Below, in pieces: positions 12,145-23,859 of a stretch of 64,000 bases of DNA. Positions within the stretch are counted from its first letter, which is position 1. The number at the start of each line of letters is the position of its first letter. The translations under genes were made by a program, and so were the position numbers. Under the pieces are notes generated by a model that had not been told where the DNA came from, did not search any database, and was given only the letters and a program-made list of their open reading frames with translations. Source of the DNA: Crocodylus rhombifer (Eukaryota; Chordata; Crocodylia; Crocodylidae); contig JAVSML010024622.1 of NCBI GenBank assembly GCA_038503035.1, forward strand, positions 726,097 to 790,096. The letters are read 5' to 3'.

Positions 12145-12972
12145 GTGAGCTGACTCATATATGCTGCTGGACCAGCCCACACAGGGGCTGGGATGCAGGC
12201 TGCATGTGGTGCCCGCCACAGCCAGCCTGGGATCTGTGTTACAATGCTCCCATCCCCAGCCCTGTGTGTGGCATCTCAGACTGGTTGAGGTGAGGTAGGA
12301 GGGAGGTGCATGTCACACAGTGAATCCTGAACCAGGCAGAACATGCAGTATGGCTTCTAGACTAGTCAGAACAGTTACTGCATGTAGCACAGATCCAGGA
12401 CTAGGAGGAGTGGGTGCTGCATATGGCATGTGTCCCGTGATCGGTGCTGTCTGCAGTGCCCATTCTGGTAGATCTGGGACCCATGATACACACAGCATTC
12501 TCACCACTGGTCTGGGACATGGTGCATGCAGCACGCACTAGGGCTGTGCAAAGCTGATTTGATTTGGAGAAGATTCCTGGGGCTGCCAGCTCAAGCTAAG
12601 GCTCACCTGGCTGCTCCCACCAGCACTGCCTGCCTGTATAGTTTATGGCTAAATAAGATTCAGTGCTGAATATCTTCAGATTTGGATTCAGCCGAATCAA
12701 AGTGGGACAGTGATTCAAAATCACCAAATCGAATCACTGTCCCTCCAAAATCGCCGAATACAAAGTGAATACTTTTCACTTTGCACAGGCCTAGCACGCA
12801 CCTGGACCAGCTAGGGTGGATGCTGCATGTACTGGATCTGGCACAGGGGGGTGGGAACAGGCCAGGGGAAGTTGGGAGAGGAGCTCTGTGGGCCCAATCT
12901 GGTTTGAGGACTGGCCCAGTGCCACTCATTCAGCCAATGGGACCGGATGAATTTGACACCCCTGTTTTAAAG
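12145..12972. repeat. Internally repetitive element interrupted by a hAT MITE
   Basis: Motifs such as GTGCTGCATATGGC, TACTGCATGTAGCAC and GATGCTGCATGTACTGG recur across 12190-12540 and resume at 12802, the other side of the MITE at 12539-12793. This shows an older degenerate tandem-repeat element that was later hit. Its right end TGAATTTGACACCCCTG looks like the complement of a hAT-type terminus (CAGGGGTGTCAAA). No matching left end was found, so it is probably truncated. Confidence 0.5.
12539..12793. mobile_element. hAT MITE, 255 bp, perfect 8-bp target duplication
   Basis: Inverted repeats TAGGGCTGTGCAAAG (12539-12553) and CTTTGCACAGGCCTA (12779-12793) match at 14 of 15 positions. Both sides carry the identical 8-mer GCACGCAC (12531-12538 and 12794-12801), the expected hAT target-site duplication. 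It contains GATTC/GAATC-rich internal palindromes such as CCGAATC and CGAATCACTG. It sits inside the older repeat described at 12145-12972. Confidence 0.92.
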
Positions 12973-13000
12973 GAAATTAGACCATTTCAAGTATGTTTCT

Positions 13001-14350
13001 CAGTCATGGGAATTAACTAGTTAAAAAGTTAAAGAAATTACTAACTTTTAACTTTAACTAGTTACATTTTTCAGCTGTCAACTTTTAACTTAGAGTTAAC
13101 TTTTTTTTAATTAAACTTTTTTTAAAGTACAAGTTAAAAATAAATAAATAAATAAAAATAAAAATGAAAAAGAAATCCAGCTTACCCAGAGTTTTTCTTG
13201 ACACAACCACTCTCTAGGACTTACATGGAATGATATTTCTTTATTGGAACTCTAGGACTTCTTGTTTGAGGGACAGAGAGTAGTGTGCCTTCCTATGAAA
13301 TATGGTCTCTTAAGAACTACAAGTCCCAGAGTTCCTTAGTTCATGATGGCATTTTCTGTGCATTTGCAGAGGTCAACAGGGCAGCCAGTTAGCTGCAGGG
13401 GAGGGAACAAGCACAAGCAAGCAGAGACATTGATCCCAGTAAGAGTGGGAACAAATAATGAGGGTAAAGCAGATGATGACTTTTTTAATTTTAATGAAGA
13501 TCAGAACAAGCAGCCCAGGGCCCAGGAACTTGAGCATTACTTCTCATCTGTGAGAAACTTATCTGAGATGTCACCTACTATGAAAAAACTATTAGTCTGT
13601 TATGACACAAGCATTCATTCCCTCATATGCCCATGAAAAGTGATTGTTCAGTAGTGGGGGCTTAGTTCTGCAAGACAGAAGAGGAAACTTGTCAGATGTA
13701 AATTTTGAAATGCAGCTTTTACTGAAGTTCAATAAGCATGTTTAAACAGTTTCTGCTATGCAACTGAACAGTCTTTTTCTCATTTCAGTCTAATTTTGAT
13801 TTTCAGACACTTTAATTATTTCTAATTCAGATGTATTTCATAGCTTTTCGTTCCCTTTTGAGCAATAAAAATTGTAACAACCGAGGTTTTCTGCAGAAAC
13901 AGCTTTCATTTGTGACCTGGCTATGAATATCTTCTTTCTGTTATTCTGGTATGCCTATATGATGCATTAATTTTTACAAAGTACTTCACATGGAGAGGGT
14001 GAGAAGGATCTAACATTACGTAGGTATTGGTAAATTGTTATTCTGAAAAAATGTATGACAAGTATAACGCTGTTTTCAGGTAAAGCTGGGCGAGTTCCGA
14101 GTAAACTAGTGTGGGCTTCTGGAAGAGAAACCACTCATTGCATTTGAAAATGAAAAATTATGCTAAGAAGCAATTCATCGTGTTTCACGCATTTCTCACG
14201 AATCCACTTTTAACTAGCTACTTCTCTTTTTAACTTACCTTTTAAATATTTCCACTTTCAACTAGTTAACTTTTAACTTAAGTTACTTTTAAAGGCTGCT
14301 AACTTTTAACTTTAACCAATTACATTTTTCATAAATTATTCCCATGACTG
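13001..14350 (+). mobile_element. hAT transposon, 1,350 bp, perfect 8-bp target duplication
   Basis: The left end CAGTCATGGGAAT (13001-13013) and right end ATTCCCATGACTG (14338-14350) are perfect inverted repeats. They are flanked by identical 8-mers ATGTTTCT (12993-13000 and 14351-14358). Beside both ends lie arrays of AACTTTTAACTTT/AACTAGTTAA words (13011-13100 and 14205-14330), like subterminal transposase-binding repeats. An A-rich AATAAATAAATAA run lies at 13140-13170. The interior holds a decayed transposase end, so this is an internally deleted autonomous element. Confidence 0.95.
13343..13745 (+). pseudogene. hAT transposase C-terminal (dimerisation) remnant
   Basis: Open frame 13343-13636 encodes DDFFNF followed by LEHYFSS and PTMKKLLVCYDTSI. 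After a frameshift near 13625-13640 the conserved tail continues with LFSSGGLVL, NLSDVNFEMQLLLKFNKH and a stop at 13743-13745. In hAT transposases this stretch (PT-KKL--KYNT-LPSSA, then ERLFS-GG-VL, then NFE-LLLLKFN) is the C-terminal dimerisation region. The N-terminal BED finger and catalytic RNase H-like core are absent. The Arg of the usual ERLFS motif is a stop here. The position inside perfect hAT ends confirms the assignment. Confidence 0.85.
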
Positions 14351-14358
14351 ATGTTTCT

Positions 14359-15099
14359 AATTTCAAATGATGCATGAATTTCTGACCCTTACATGCCATC
14401 CTCACTCAGTCCACAGTTGTCCGATATCTGTATATAGGGACCAGGCAGACAAAAGTAATGCTAAATTTAGAAATATTACAGAAATGTGCTGACAGTAAAA
14501 ATGCAATTTTTCTTCATCATGGATAACACAGACTTCTTTGTTCTTATTTGTGAGATGAGAGGCATTACCAGAGGAACACTAAATTCAGAGAACCTCCTTC
14601 AAATAAATCTCCTTCCTGGAACTTGAACATTTGCCCGATGCGTGTTTAGATTTTAGTGATTCATAGTCCAAGCCAAAGTGTTGCTTTACTGCTTCTTAAC
14701 AAACAATATGGAACCTTAGGCAGAAATTGAAAAAGAATACCCCATTTAATCTGTTTCAATAGATTTTTTGCCTAGCCCCAGATCACACCAATATTAAATT
14801 GCTGTTAGCAAACAGTAATATTACTATTAAAGTAACACTTTCTGACTTCATTCTCTGCCCTCCCCCCCCGACACACAAAAAAGTGAATGCCAATAGATAA
14901 TACAAGAGCAGAATTATCCCAAACCAGATACGGCCCCATGAACAGACCCACCTATGTATGTATATATCCTTTAGGTAGGAGCACTAATGTTTCCTAAGGA
15001 CTGGGAGGGAGGGGACAGGGTGTACTGGGACACTGTCAGGCCAGAAGGATGCACGCTCGTGTAAAAGGGAAAAAAAATAGTTACCTTTCCCCCCAACTG
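14359..15099. other. Non-coding, nothing recognised
   Basis: No exon or repeat terminus recognised. A C-run (14865-14872) next to an A-rich tract is the only low-complexity feature. Confidence 0.5.
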
Positions 15100-16615
15100 C
15101 TGTTCTTTAACATCCCACCAATATAATTGTTGTAGGCCACCGGGTCAGGAAGTAGTGGTGCATAAAGCACTCTTCAAGGAAGTGACAAAATCAGCCAAAA
15201 GCTAAGAGATAGCCCTAATAGGAAACTTCAGTTTTCTGGACATCTACTGGAAGACCTATACAGCCAAATATAAAATGTAAAGCCAGTTCCCAACTTGCAT
15301 AGACAACTTTCTGTTCTAGGAATCTGAGAATACAACAACTAAAGATCACCTAGCTTGGATCTTGTTCTCATCAGTAGGGAAGAATTGTTGGAGGATATGA
15401 CAGTGATGGGGAACTTGGGAAGAAACGATCACATACGATAGAATTCCAGATCCCGAGATAGGGAAAGCATAGGGTCAGTAGAACTAGGATGCTAGATTTA
15501 AACAAGGCAGATTTCAGCCAGCTTATGGAGTTAATAGGCACAGTGCCATGGAAAGACAGACTGAAAATAAAAGTACCGGAATACCAGACGCTTCTAAAAA
15601 GCCCCAGTATTGGAAGCCCAGCAAAAAACTGTTTCAATGCTATGGGAGCACATAAAGAATGGCAAGAAACCAAAGTGGCTACACAAGGAGCTTCTAGAAA
15701 GCCTCAAATGCAAAAGGAAACCATCCAGGCAATGGAAAAATGGGCAGGGTACCAATGAAGCCTATCAGGAATTAGCAAGAACCTGCAGGGATAAAATCAG
15801 AAAGGCAAAGTTAAAGAATGAGATGTACCTGGTGAGGCCAATTAAAGACAAGAAGAAGAGATTCTATAATTAAGCTGGACAGAAAAGAAAGACCAAGGAA
15901 GCTGTAGGTCCACTCTTAAATAGTCAGGGGGAACTCTTAATAGAAGCTGTAAAGAAGACAAAGCTACTCAACAGCTACTTTGCCTTAGTCCTCACAGAAA
16001 AATTAAACTGCAACCAGATACCAAAATATGATCATATGACTAAAGGGGACCAGCTGAGGGATGAGATAATGAGAGAGACAGTCAGAAAGCTTTTGATGGG
16101 TCTGAATTAATTCAAGTTAGCAGGACCTGATGAACTTCATTCCAGGGTACTGAAGGAAGGGCAGAGATCTCAGGGTTCTTGACAATAATATTTACGAAGT
16201 CGTAGGAGATGGGCAAGGCACCAGAGGATTGGAAAAGGGCCAATATAGTGCCTTGCTTTTAAAAAAGGAGGACCTAGGGAACTACAGACTAGTTAGTCTC
16301 ACCTCAATACTTGGGAAGTTACCGGAGCATTTCCTAAGGAAGGCCATTTGCAAGCATGTGGAGGAGGAAAGCCGGATCACAAGCAGCTAGCACAGATTTA
16401 CTTAGAACAACTGCCAGATAAACTTGGTCTCATTCTTTGACTAAGTAATTGCTTGGGTGGATGACCAGAATGTTGTGGCTATAGTGCATCTAGACTGCAG
16501 CAAGGGTTTTCACAAGGATTTTGAAAAGGGAGTGCAGATGCTGTGGCAAATCAGAAGAGGCACAGAGATTGCTCACAATGATCTTGGAACATTCAAAATC
16601 TCTTCTTGAAGGACA
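15100..16615 (+). mobile_element. Old, heavily mutated CR1 LINE (copy E)
   Basis: Broken plus-strand pieces of CR1 ORF2 occur in the correct order: the endonuclease block DIYWKTYTAKY (about 15240), GNLGRNDH (about 15412), DLNKADFSQLMELIGTVPWK (about 15492-15550), KPKWLHKELLESLKCKRK and ELARTCRDKIRKAK (about 15670-15810), AVGPLLNSQGELL (about 15900), AGPDELHSRVLKE (about 16120) and the start of RT. It lacks the catalytic FADD region and the 3' end. Frequent stops and its divergence from copies A-C make it the oldest CR1 here; the GTVPWKDRLK style resembles avian-type CR1. Confidence 0.88.
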
Positions 16616-19600
16616 TATAAATACGACACTTCTCTCTCCGATATCATCTCTTTGGTCCTAGTTTATAGTCCCTCTCCATTCCTTTCAGTAACTGTTTCCA
16701 TTTAGATGTGTAGTTAAATGTAAGCCACTGATGCTCCAGATGCTTGCGAAGTTTTCTGTTACTTGGCTTAAGTTATACCTGCTCCCCCCCAACAAACCCG
16801 AGGGTACTTTATGCCCAGAAGCTTGCCTAACACTTTTCTCCCAAATATACAGTTGGTCCCAATAAATTATATCAACCCCAAAACCCTTGTTTCTTCCATA
16901 TGTCCTGGACCATCACAGTTACAACACTCCAACCCCATTCAAAGACATCAGGCAACACGAATAGAGGTCTCTGGTTGCTACTGTTTTGCAACAAAAATAC
17001 AATATTTGGAGTCCTGGACCTTCTGCATTATGTGGGGATGAACAGATGACCTATATAATTAAAAACAACTAAATTAAAGAAATTTGCTTCTGTGAAATAC
17101 TTCTACTAAGATGTTCATGCTACAGAATAAACATCAGGAAATGTGAGCAAGAGTGCACTACAGCTCCATCTCACAGCCCTGTGTGATAAGAAGTTATTAA
17201 GACAAGACTGTAGCGACTCAGGTGGAGGATGATGTGATGACTGGGATATGTACTACACTAAGGGGTACTGCCACAGACAGCTCTCCAACTTCAGTATACT
17301 AAGTATGTGCATGCCTAAAGTGGAATAGATGTGTAAGTACTCAAAGGAGAACATAAAAGTAGTCCAACACAAGTAGTAGTTCCTATAATGAATAAAAATG
17401 GGTCTTCAGAACAGAATGTATACAGGTTTGGAGGTGATAAAAGCTCTTGACAGAAAGCTTCTACCTGAGCACACTGATTTTTTAAGCATCTCTGTATATG
17501 GAGCAAGCAGACAGAATTTGCCCCTAAATTTAGAATCACTACAAAATCACATGAACCCCACAGCAGATTTTACAGCTAAATAACAGCATCACTAGTATTC
17601 TGTTTCTTTGCTATTTTAGTAAGTTTCAACAGGGAGCCCTATTTAACTGTCGAAAACATTTTATTATTCCAGTGCTTCAGGGTACTTCTTGCTAACCAAG
17701 AGGAAGTAGACAAATAAACTGAGCATTAGTTTCAGATAAAAGCTGAGTCATAGCTCCATTTTACTACATAACACATTGTCCTTTGTGTTCTTCCACCTAC
17801 ATCATGCTGCAACCTTTCCTTGTCTACAAGTTAAGAGTCATGTTCAAAAAACAGAGAAATGGTGACTTAAGCAGTTCTTGTAACAGGTCACATGGATTTG
17901 TCAGTATGATTTAGGGAAAGTTCCAAGTTTAGAAAATGTTATTGCTACTATTCACATTGTGTTGTAAGAACTTCTTTGTTTATGTGCCATCTTTGCAACA
18001 GTGTTTAATATTTGCAGTTTCATCCTGAAAATAAAAATGAGGTCCTGCCATGAAGTTGAGTAATAGGGTGGATACTCATAGTCAACAGTAACGCTCCATT
18101 ATCTTGCCTGTGTACTTATTATGAACTATAGGGAAATATAAATACATTCAATTATAGCTCAATATGAACAATCCTTATATTAATGAGGCTTCATGAGGTT
18201 TATACCTGCTATCAAAAGGAGGCTTGATCCATCATAACTGGAAAAATGCATATGGACTTCAAAAGAATTTGGATCAGGAATGTGGTGCATCAAGCAGACC
18301 CCCCAGACAGAATCCAGACCAACATTTGCAAGGGTAACATTTGCAATGTGGTTAAAACAAAGTTAAGCTCCTAAATCCACACTTAGATTACGAGTGGTTT
18401 CATCTTAAGTCTATAGCATCCTGGGTGCTCAGAGCCACTTCAGGGGAAATTATGGGCATGGACACAGTTACTGCAAGGTACAGAGTTTATCATTCCTCAG
18501 CTACTCCACTGTAACTGCCCATGTGCATGCCCCACCCCAAAGTTAATGAAAGTTAATTTGTGATAGCTTGCCCTTCCTTTCTGAAAATGACACTCATTTA
18601 AAGTGCCTTCAGTCAAGCACCTAAAAATCAAGGCCCTTTGAACTAGCTGTCACTCCTGAAAAATCCTGGTCTTGTAAGAATTGTGTTAAACACATTTTAC
18701 TTTCCAACAGTTTTGTTGTTTACATTTATTTATTGTTACCTTTTTTGCTAGACAACAGAAATAAGCCTATTCAATTGTGTTGAAAGATAATTATATTGCT
18801 TGGTTTGCATGCACTAGCCCCATGTTGCAAAATTTGTGTTGCAAACATTGCAGAGCCACTTGTACATGCAGTTGTCACTGATATAATATGTAAAAAAACC
18901 ACACACACGAAAACATGCATTAATATCAGGGTTTGTAAACTTTCCTATAAAAAAGTCCTGAAACTTGGGCCATAATTACCATGTGGACATTAGTGCCAGG
19001 TCTTGCCACATTGAAGCCAATGAAAGTTTTGTTATTTATTGAGTTGAGACCAGGAAGGGAATATGCAGAATGTTCCCTTAGTTTACAGCCGAGTGTGGTA
19101 AATTCAAGGACAGAAGTCATACAGAGAAAAATGATATTCCACCCACCTGCACACTGCCATTTTAGTCTCACTATGAGATACAGTATGTATGGAATGTTTT
19201 CTTTTTATAAAAAGAACATCCCCTCTAGGGCTGCTCAGACACCTTTTGCCAAAGCATAACACGAGTTCTCAAAGGACTTACTTAGGCATATCCCACATTG
19301 TCAATGAAAAAAAAAAAGACCTTTAGGTTCTCTAAATGCACATCACGGACAAGCACAAAACTTTTGAACTTAATAACAAGTCTCTTGTACCTAGAGATAT
19401 TTCTCCATGCTTAAGCGTTAGAATGTTTTACAGTTAATTTGCCTTTATAATGAATGGTGTAAATAGGAAATTATATGTCCATTACATTCCAGTTTGTATA
19501 TAAAAATCAGAGATTTGAAGCAACTGCACCATTTACAAACCCAAGTTAACAATCTTCAAGAACTCAGATTAGCACTTTTTCTAGAGTATCAGTGTTCTCC

Positions 19601-20440
19601 AAACTGGGAGATGCCTGTTTGGGAAGAGATCTGAGAGATACAGAAAAATATTGCAGAGAGCTTCATAATGTTAACTCTGCCGTCACCATCTCTCTGAATG
19701 TGGTGTAGGTGATGAATGTAGCTCCTTAAATTTGCCTTCCCTCCCCAGTCCCACACTGCCCCTGCTGTAGCTAGATATAACTGCAATGTCTGTGTGCAAA
19801 ACTAAAATTTCAGACTACTAGTAAACTTTTTAAAGTTTCTTTAAAAAGTTACCTAATGTCCCCTGTGTACAAGCTTTCTGCTCCAGTGGGGTTCTGTCTT
19901 AGCTGTAGTATCACAGTATAAAGTCTCCTGGAGCATTATAATAAAGCAGAAGCTGTCAGGCCAACCACAAGGAACAGGAAATGAAAAAGTATGGTAAAAT
20001 CTGTTTTGAATAACTACCTCTTACACTCCTTCCAGCAAAATATTATAATCTAGGAAGGAATGGCAAATGTATTCTGAGAATGGGACTGTCTTCTAGATCT
20101 GCATCTAGAGACTGTCTGCATGCAACTCTCCCGCACCATAGAAAAAAATATTAGCTGCTTCCTCACAATTATCTCACCTTTCACTGGAAATTGGAGGTGG
20201 AGGGCAGAGGAGAGGGGGAAGGGGCAGAGACAGGGCAGATTAAAGGGCTCACTATTTCACTCTTTAGCCCTGTAGAATTTAGAGGAAAAGATTACACAAC
20301 ATAGTGGAATAGGTAAAACACTTCAGTCCCACTGAAATTAAAAAACAGAACTACTTAAGTAAAAGAAGTTAAGCATGGAATAAGTGTTTTCAGTGCCTCA
20401 GTTTCTTCTTCTTTCATGTCATCTACTAAAAGACTATTGT
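16616..20440. other. AT-rich non-coding sequence
   Basis: About 3.8 kb with no recognised exon, RNA gene or repeat family. It holds a short (CA)n-like stretch at 18899-18907 and an A-tract at 19307-19318. Confidence 0.5.
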
Positions 20441-21425
20441 TTCAATGAGGATGAGTGTACCTCCCTGCCTGTGGTGTGCAGCCCCTGCTGTCTGGCAACA
20501 GCAGCAGGAGGAGAGGTCAAGGTACTCGTGTCTGGCACAGGCACGGCTCTGGCCAGCACTGCATAAGGGGAGGAAGCGGAGCCCATCTTATCCCCGCAGC
20601 TCTGCTCCCCAAGCCTGAGCCTGCAGCTCCAGGCTTTGAAGCGAGGGAAGCCCTGCGCTGGGGTCAGCTGCTTCCCCCAGTCCCCACTGTGCAGGGTCCC
20701 ACACACAGTCCAGCACGGGGCTTCCCTGTGCGAGTACAGAGCTGCAGGCACAGTGCAGACCCACAATAGAGGTAGCCAGCACTGCGCTGGGGGCAAGGAG
20801 CGCAGCCCTGTGCAGCCCAGTTACTTCTATCCCCACGGCTCCAAACCTGTGGGACAACCTACCCATCATGACCCTGTTAAAGTGAAGGGGGCAGGGAGAA
20901 GGCTTAATTCCTCTCTGCCTCTCTTCCCTGCAGCTGGGGTCTGCCAGCTCCGGGGGCCCCCGCTGCAGCCCCCTCACCTCTGCTCCCTGGCAGACAGGCT
21001 GACCTTGGCTGCAGTGGGGGAAGGAGGGAAGAATTAACCCCCGCCCTGCCCATTTTGCCTTAACAGGGTCATGCCAGCCGGTGTCTCAGCTAGAGAGCAG
21101 AGGCGAGGGGCCGGCCCTGCTGTGGAGCCAAGAGCCCTGCCCTGCCCTGCCCTGCCCTGCCCAGCCCAGCCCAGCCCAGCAAGCATGCCAGGATGCTGGG
21201 GGAGTCTGGTTTAGCTTAAACCAGCAAGGGGTCTTGGACAGACATCGCATAAACTGGTTGGAGCTATATCAGTTAAGTCTGATACTACGTTCAACCAGGT
21301 TTATCTCAAACCAATTTCAGCCATTATCAAACTGGTTGATGTGCACTGAATGTCTGTTAAGTTACAGGTTTAAACCAGTTTCTGATCACTTACACCATTT
21401 TGTGTGTAATGTCTGTCCCTAGCTT
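20440..21425. repeat. GC-rich repeat with inverted arms and pentamer minisatellite
   Basis: This block stands out as GC-rich in AT-rich surroundings. Arms at 20865-20939 and 21009-21074 are imperfect inverted repeats sharing CATGACCCTGTTAA at the outer end and GGGCAGGG further in. Pentamers CCCTG and CCCAG repeat at 21135-21180. Downstream, 21205-21390 is rich in AAACTGGTT/AACCAGTTT words in both orientations. The many open frames on both strands are by-products of GC richness with no recognisable domain. It is probably one or two nested DNA transposons of unknown family. Confidence 0.45.
21135..21180. repeat. CCCTG/CCCAG pentamer minisatellite
   Basis: About five CCCTG units pass into about four CCCAG units, so a single T-to-A change has spread through half the array. 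Confidence 0.9.
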
Positions 21426-22171
21426 TAAGAGTAAGAATGCAGAGCTCCTGTGCCTTTTTGAAATTAAGTAAATTAAAGCTTATGTACTTTTACTCACATA
21501 CTCATTCTGGTCTTTAGCTAGAACATTAAAACACAAGACAGGATTCTAGTATGTTTTGTAGCTGAATAACAGTTAGCAAAAGAAAAATGTCATGGTGGTA
21601 TATAGTATAATATTTCTTATAACATACATTTCCTCAATATAGACACCAGAAATAATTGTTTTAGAATTGAGCAGCTAGTTTTTATATTGCATTAAGTCTA
21701 TTACAAAAGCACACCCAGTAAAAATGTTTTGTACTTACACTATTTTATTTAAAATATCTGAACAGATAATCCCCATTTCCAGCATCTTAGTAAAAGATAA
21801 CTTTGTCAGCCAATGAACTTTCTTTGGTTCCTACTGAAACCAGTAGGAATTTTTTCTTTGGTAGGAGCAGTAGTATCCACTGAGAATACTAAGTCACTTA
21901 GGTATTTAAAAATCAAGATCATTTATAAATAAAAACCCTTATCAAATGTGAGAATAAAAATACTTTTTTCCTACCTAAAAATCTAGGAATTGACAATAGG
22001 CATGAAAAACAGTACAACGTTCTTAACACCACCATACTTTACTACAGAAATGTTCCAGATTCTAAAAACTGTAAAAGACTACATTTTCTTTTAGTGTGAA
22101 ATAAGTAGTTATTGTCACTCTTCTCAAAACACAACAACAAAAAATAGGCAAAGAACCTGTAATGTTAAAGC
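21426..22171. other. AT-rich non-coding sequence
   Basis: Nothing recognised. It ends at the left edge of the gypsy 5' LTR. Confidence 0.5.
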
Positions 22172-22926
22172 TGTGGCACCAGGAGACACCAACAGGGGCT
22201 GGAAGCACCGGGGGCAGACCCTGACACTTCCAAATAAGGGAACAGGGACACCCACACGATGGAGAACTTACCTCTCAGGCAGGCCACGGCAGAGAGGGAG
22301 CTGCATGAGCGGGCATTTCACCAGCTCTTTAAGTGGCTGTCAATCAAGCTGGGCAGCAGCCAGCTGATGATGTCAGCTGGGGCCGCCACTGCAGGAGATT
22401 TAAAAACCCTGCTAGAAGTCAGGCGGGGGGAGAAAGCCAGCGGGGAGAATGCCAGGCACGTTGAGACCCGGTGAGCCAGCAAGAAGGATCTCCACAACCT
22501 TATTCCATGGCAGAGGAGCGAGGGCATTGGCTGACATCTGGCCAGGAACTGGCAAATCCCAGCACCAGAGCATTAGAGGCTCCAAGATGGCGATTCTCAT
22601 TAAGAGAATCGACTGACTCCATCGACTTGGATCCTGAAGCCAGCATTCTAGGCCTCAGAGTCAGTGTAGGGTGGTCAGGCTGATTGTCTGTGCTGTACCC
22701 ATGGTTATAGGGTGGATGCTGTTCTGGCCAACGCATGTGCCATAGCCCTGAGTCAGGGTGGTGACACAAAGACTCACATGGCTAGTGAGTGGATGGGGTG
22801 TAGGGAAGGCGGAGCCCCAAGAACCACCGCGGCAAACCTGTTTTCCATGAAGTCGTGGTAGGGGAGTTAGGGTGACCCAGACCACGGAGTGGGAACATAT
22901 TCACAGCGCCAACTGGGGGTGCCACA
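22172..22926 (+). repeat. Gypsy 5' LTR, 755 bp
   Basis: It begins TGTGGCACCAGG and ends GGGGGTGCCACA, short inverted ends of the TG...CA type. The last 200 bp are repeated in the same orientation at 29389-29644. A TATA-like TTTAAAAA at 22399-22406 would serve the LTR promoter. It is followed after one base by a primer binding site, which fixes the right edge. Confidence 0.85.
22399..22406 (+). promoter_or_regulatory. LTR TATA-like box
   Basis: The TTTAAAAA motif lies in the GC-rich context of the LTR, upstream of a purine-rich stretch. It is a plausible U3 promoter element, assigned from position and sequence only. Confidence 0.4.
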
Positions 22927-22927
22927 G

Positions 22928-22945
22928 TGGTGCACTGGCCAGGAA
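22928..22945 (+). other. Primer binding site for tRNA-Gly
   Basis: TGGTGCACTGGCCAGGAA starts one base after the LTR. It is complementary, with two mismatches in 18, to the 3' end of vertebrate tRNA-Gly (complement TGGTGCATTGGCCGGGAA, from general knowledge of that tRNA). It is where minus-strand DNA synthesis would have been primed. Confidence 0.8.
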
Positions 22946-22990
22946 CTCAGCCATCAGAGGATCAGAGATCACGACCCAGGAGAAGCAGTC

Positions 22991-23640
22991 ATGCAGCCAA
23001 CAGCCATGGCCCACGCAGAACTCCTAACCCAGGCCATTCAGGCGACCAGCCAAATGCTGGAGATGCAACAAAGGAAGGGAGCGCATCAGCAGGAATGGAT
23101 GCAGCGCAATATATCCCTGTTTAAGATGCCTCGGATGACTCGAGATGACAATCCGGAAGCCTACATAGAGGCATTCAAGCAAACAGCCATACAGCCATGG
23201 ATCGTTTGCAGTAGGCTCAACAGCTAGGTGCCCTGGTTGTAGACAAGGCCCAGGCTGCATATCAGGCAGTACTAAGAGAAGAGGCCCACAACTATGATAC
23301 AATGAAGGCGGTCATTCTGTACAGGCTCGAAATATCACCTGAGAGTTACAGACAGGCCTTCCGAGCGTGGAAAAGAAAAGATGCCAAGAGACCTCACAAC
23401 CTCCTCCAATACCTATGGGATGCCCTGAATAAATGGCTCCCAGTGAACTGGTTTGACCAGGAGGGGGTGATAGACCAGATCCTACTGGAACAGTTCCTTT
23501 GGGACCTGGAAGAAGAGACCCACACGTGGGTGAGGTGACATCAGCCACAGAGCAGTGAAGAGGCCCTCCACCTGGCTGAGGCATTTTTGGTCTTAGAGAA
23601 TGAGCGCGGCTGCAGTTGTGGCTCATGTCCCCCCAGTTGT
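22991..23640 (+). pseudogene. Gypsy gag with SCAN-like capsid domain
   Basis: Gag forms the intracellular particle that packages the element RNA. The likely start ATG is at 22991 (MQPTAMAHAELL), 65 bases past the LTR. The N-terminal part has FKMPRMTRDDNPEAYIEAFK. A frameshift near 23195 and an in-frame TAG near 23211 follow, then MDRLQ..AQQLGALVVDKAQAAY. At 23302-23590 comes the capsid C-terminal segment: SPESYRQAFRAWKRK, LLEQFLWDLEEETHTWVR and SSEEALHLAEAFL. This is the pattern of the vertebrate SCAN domain, which is known to derive from the gag of Gmr1-like gypsy elements. A TGA at 23536-23538 replaces an expected Arg. A C-C-H-C-like zinc knuckle relic may lie at about 23708-23756. Confidence 0.85.
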
Positions 23641-23859
23641 GAACCTTGTATGGGAAGAAGAGAAGAAGATAGGACCCTAGAAGGGGGTGGGCAAGGGGAG
23701 TGGTCTGCTACTGTTGTGACTGGTTTTGCCACAACTGGGCTGTGGGCTAGTGTGTGCCCCGATCCCCAGAGTCAAGCCCAGGAAAGTAGAGTGAGGCAAG
23801 CCCATGGGCTGCAGTTTTGGCATGGCCTTGCAGGAGAGAGGCTGGAAGCATCCAGTAGT

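Noticed and set aside
20434..21037. Overlapping open frames of 100-133 codons on both strands
   Set aside because: They are by-products of GC-rich repeat sequence; no conserved domain or splice structure.
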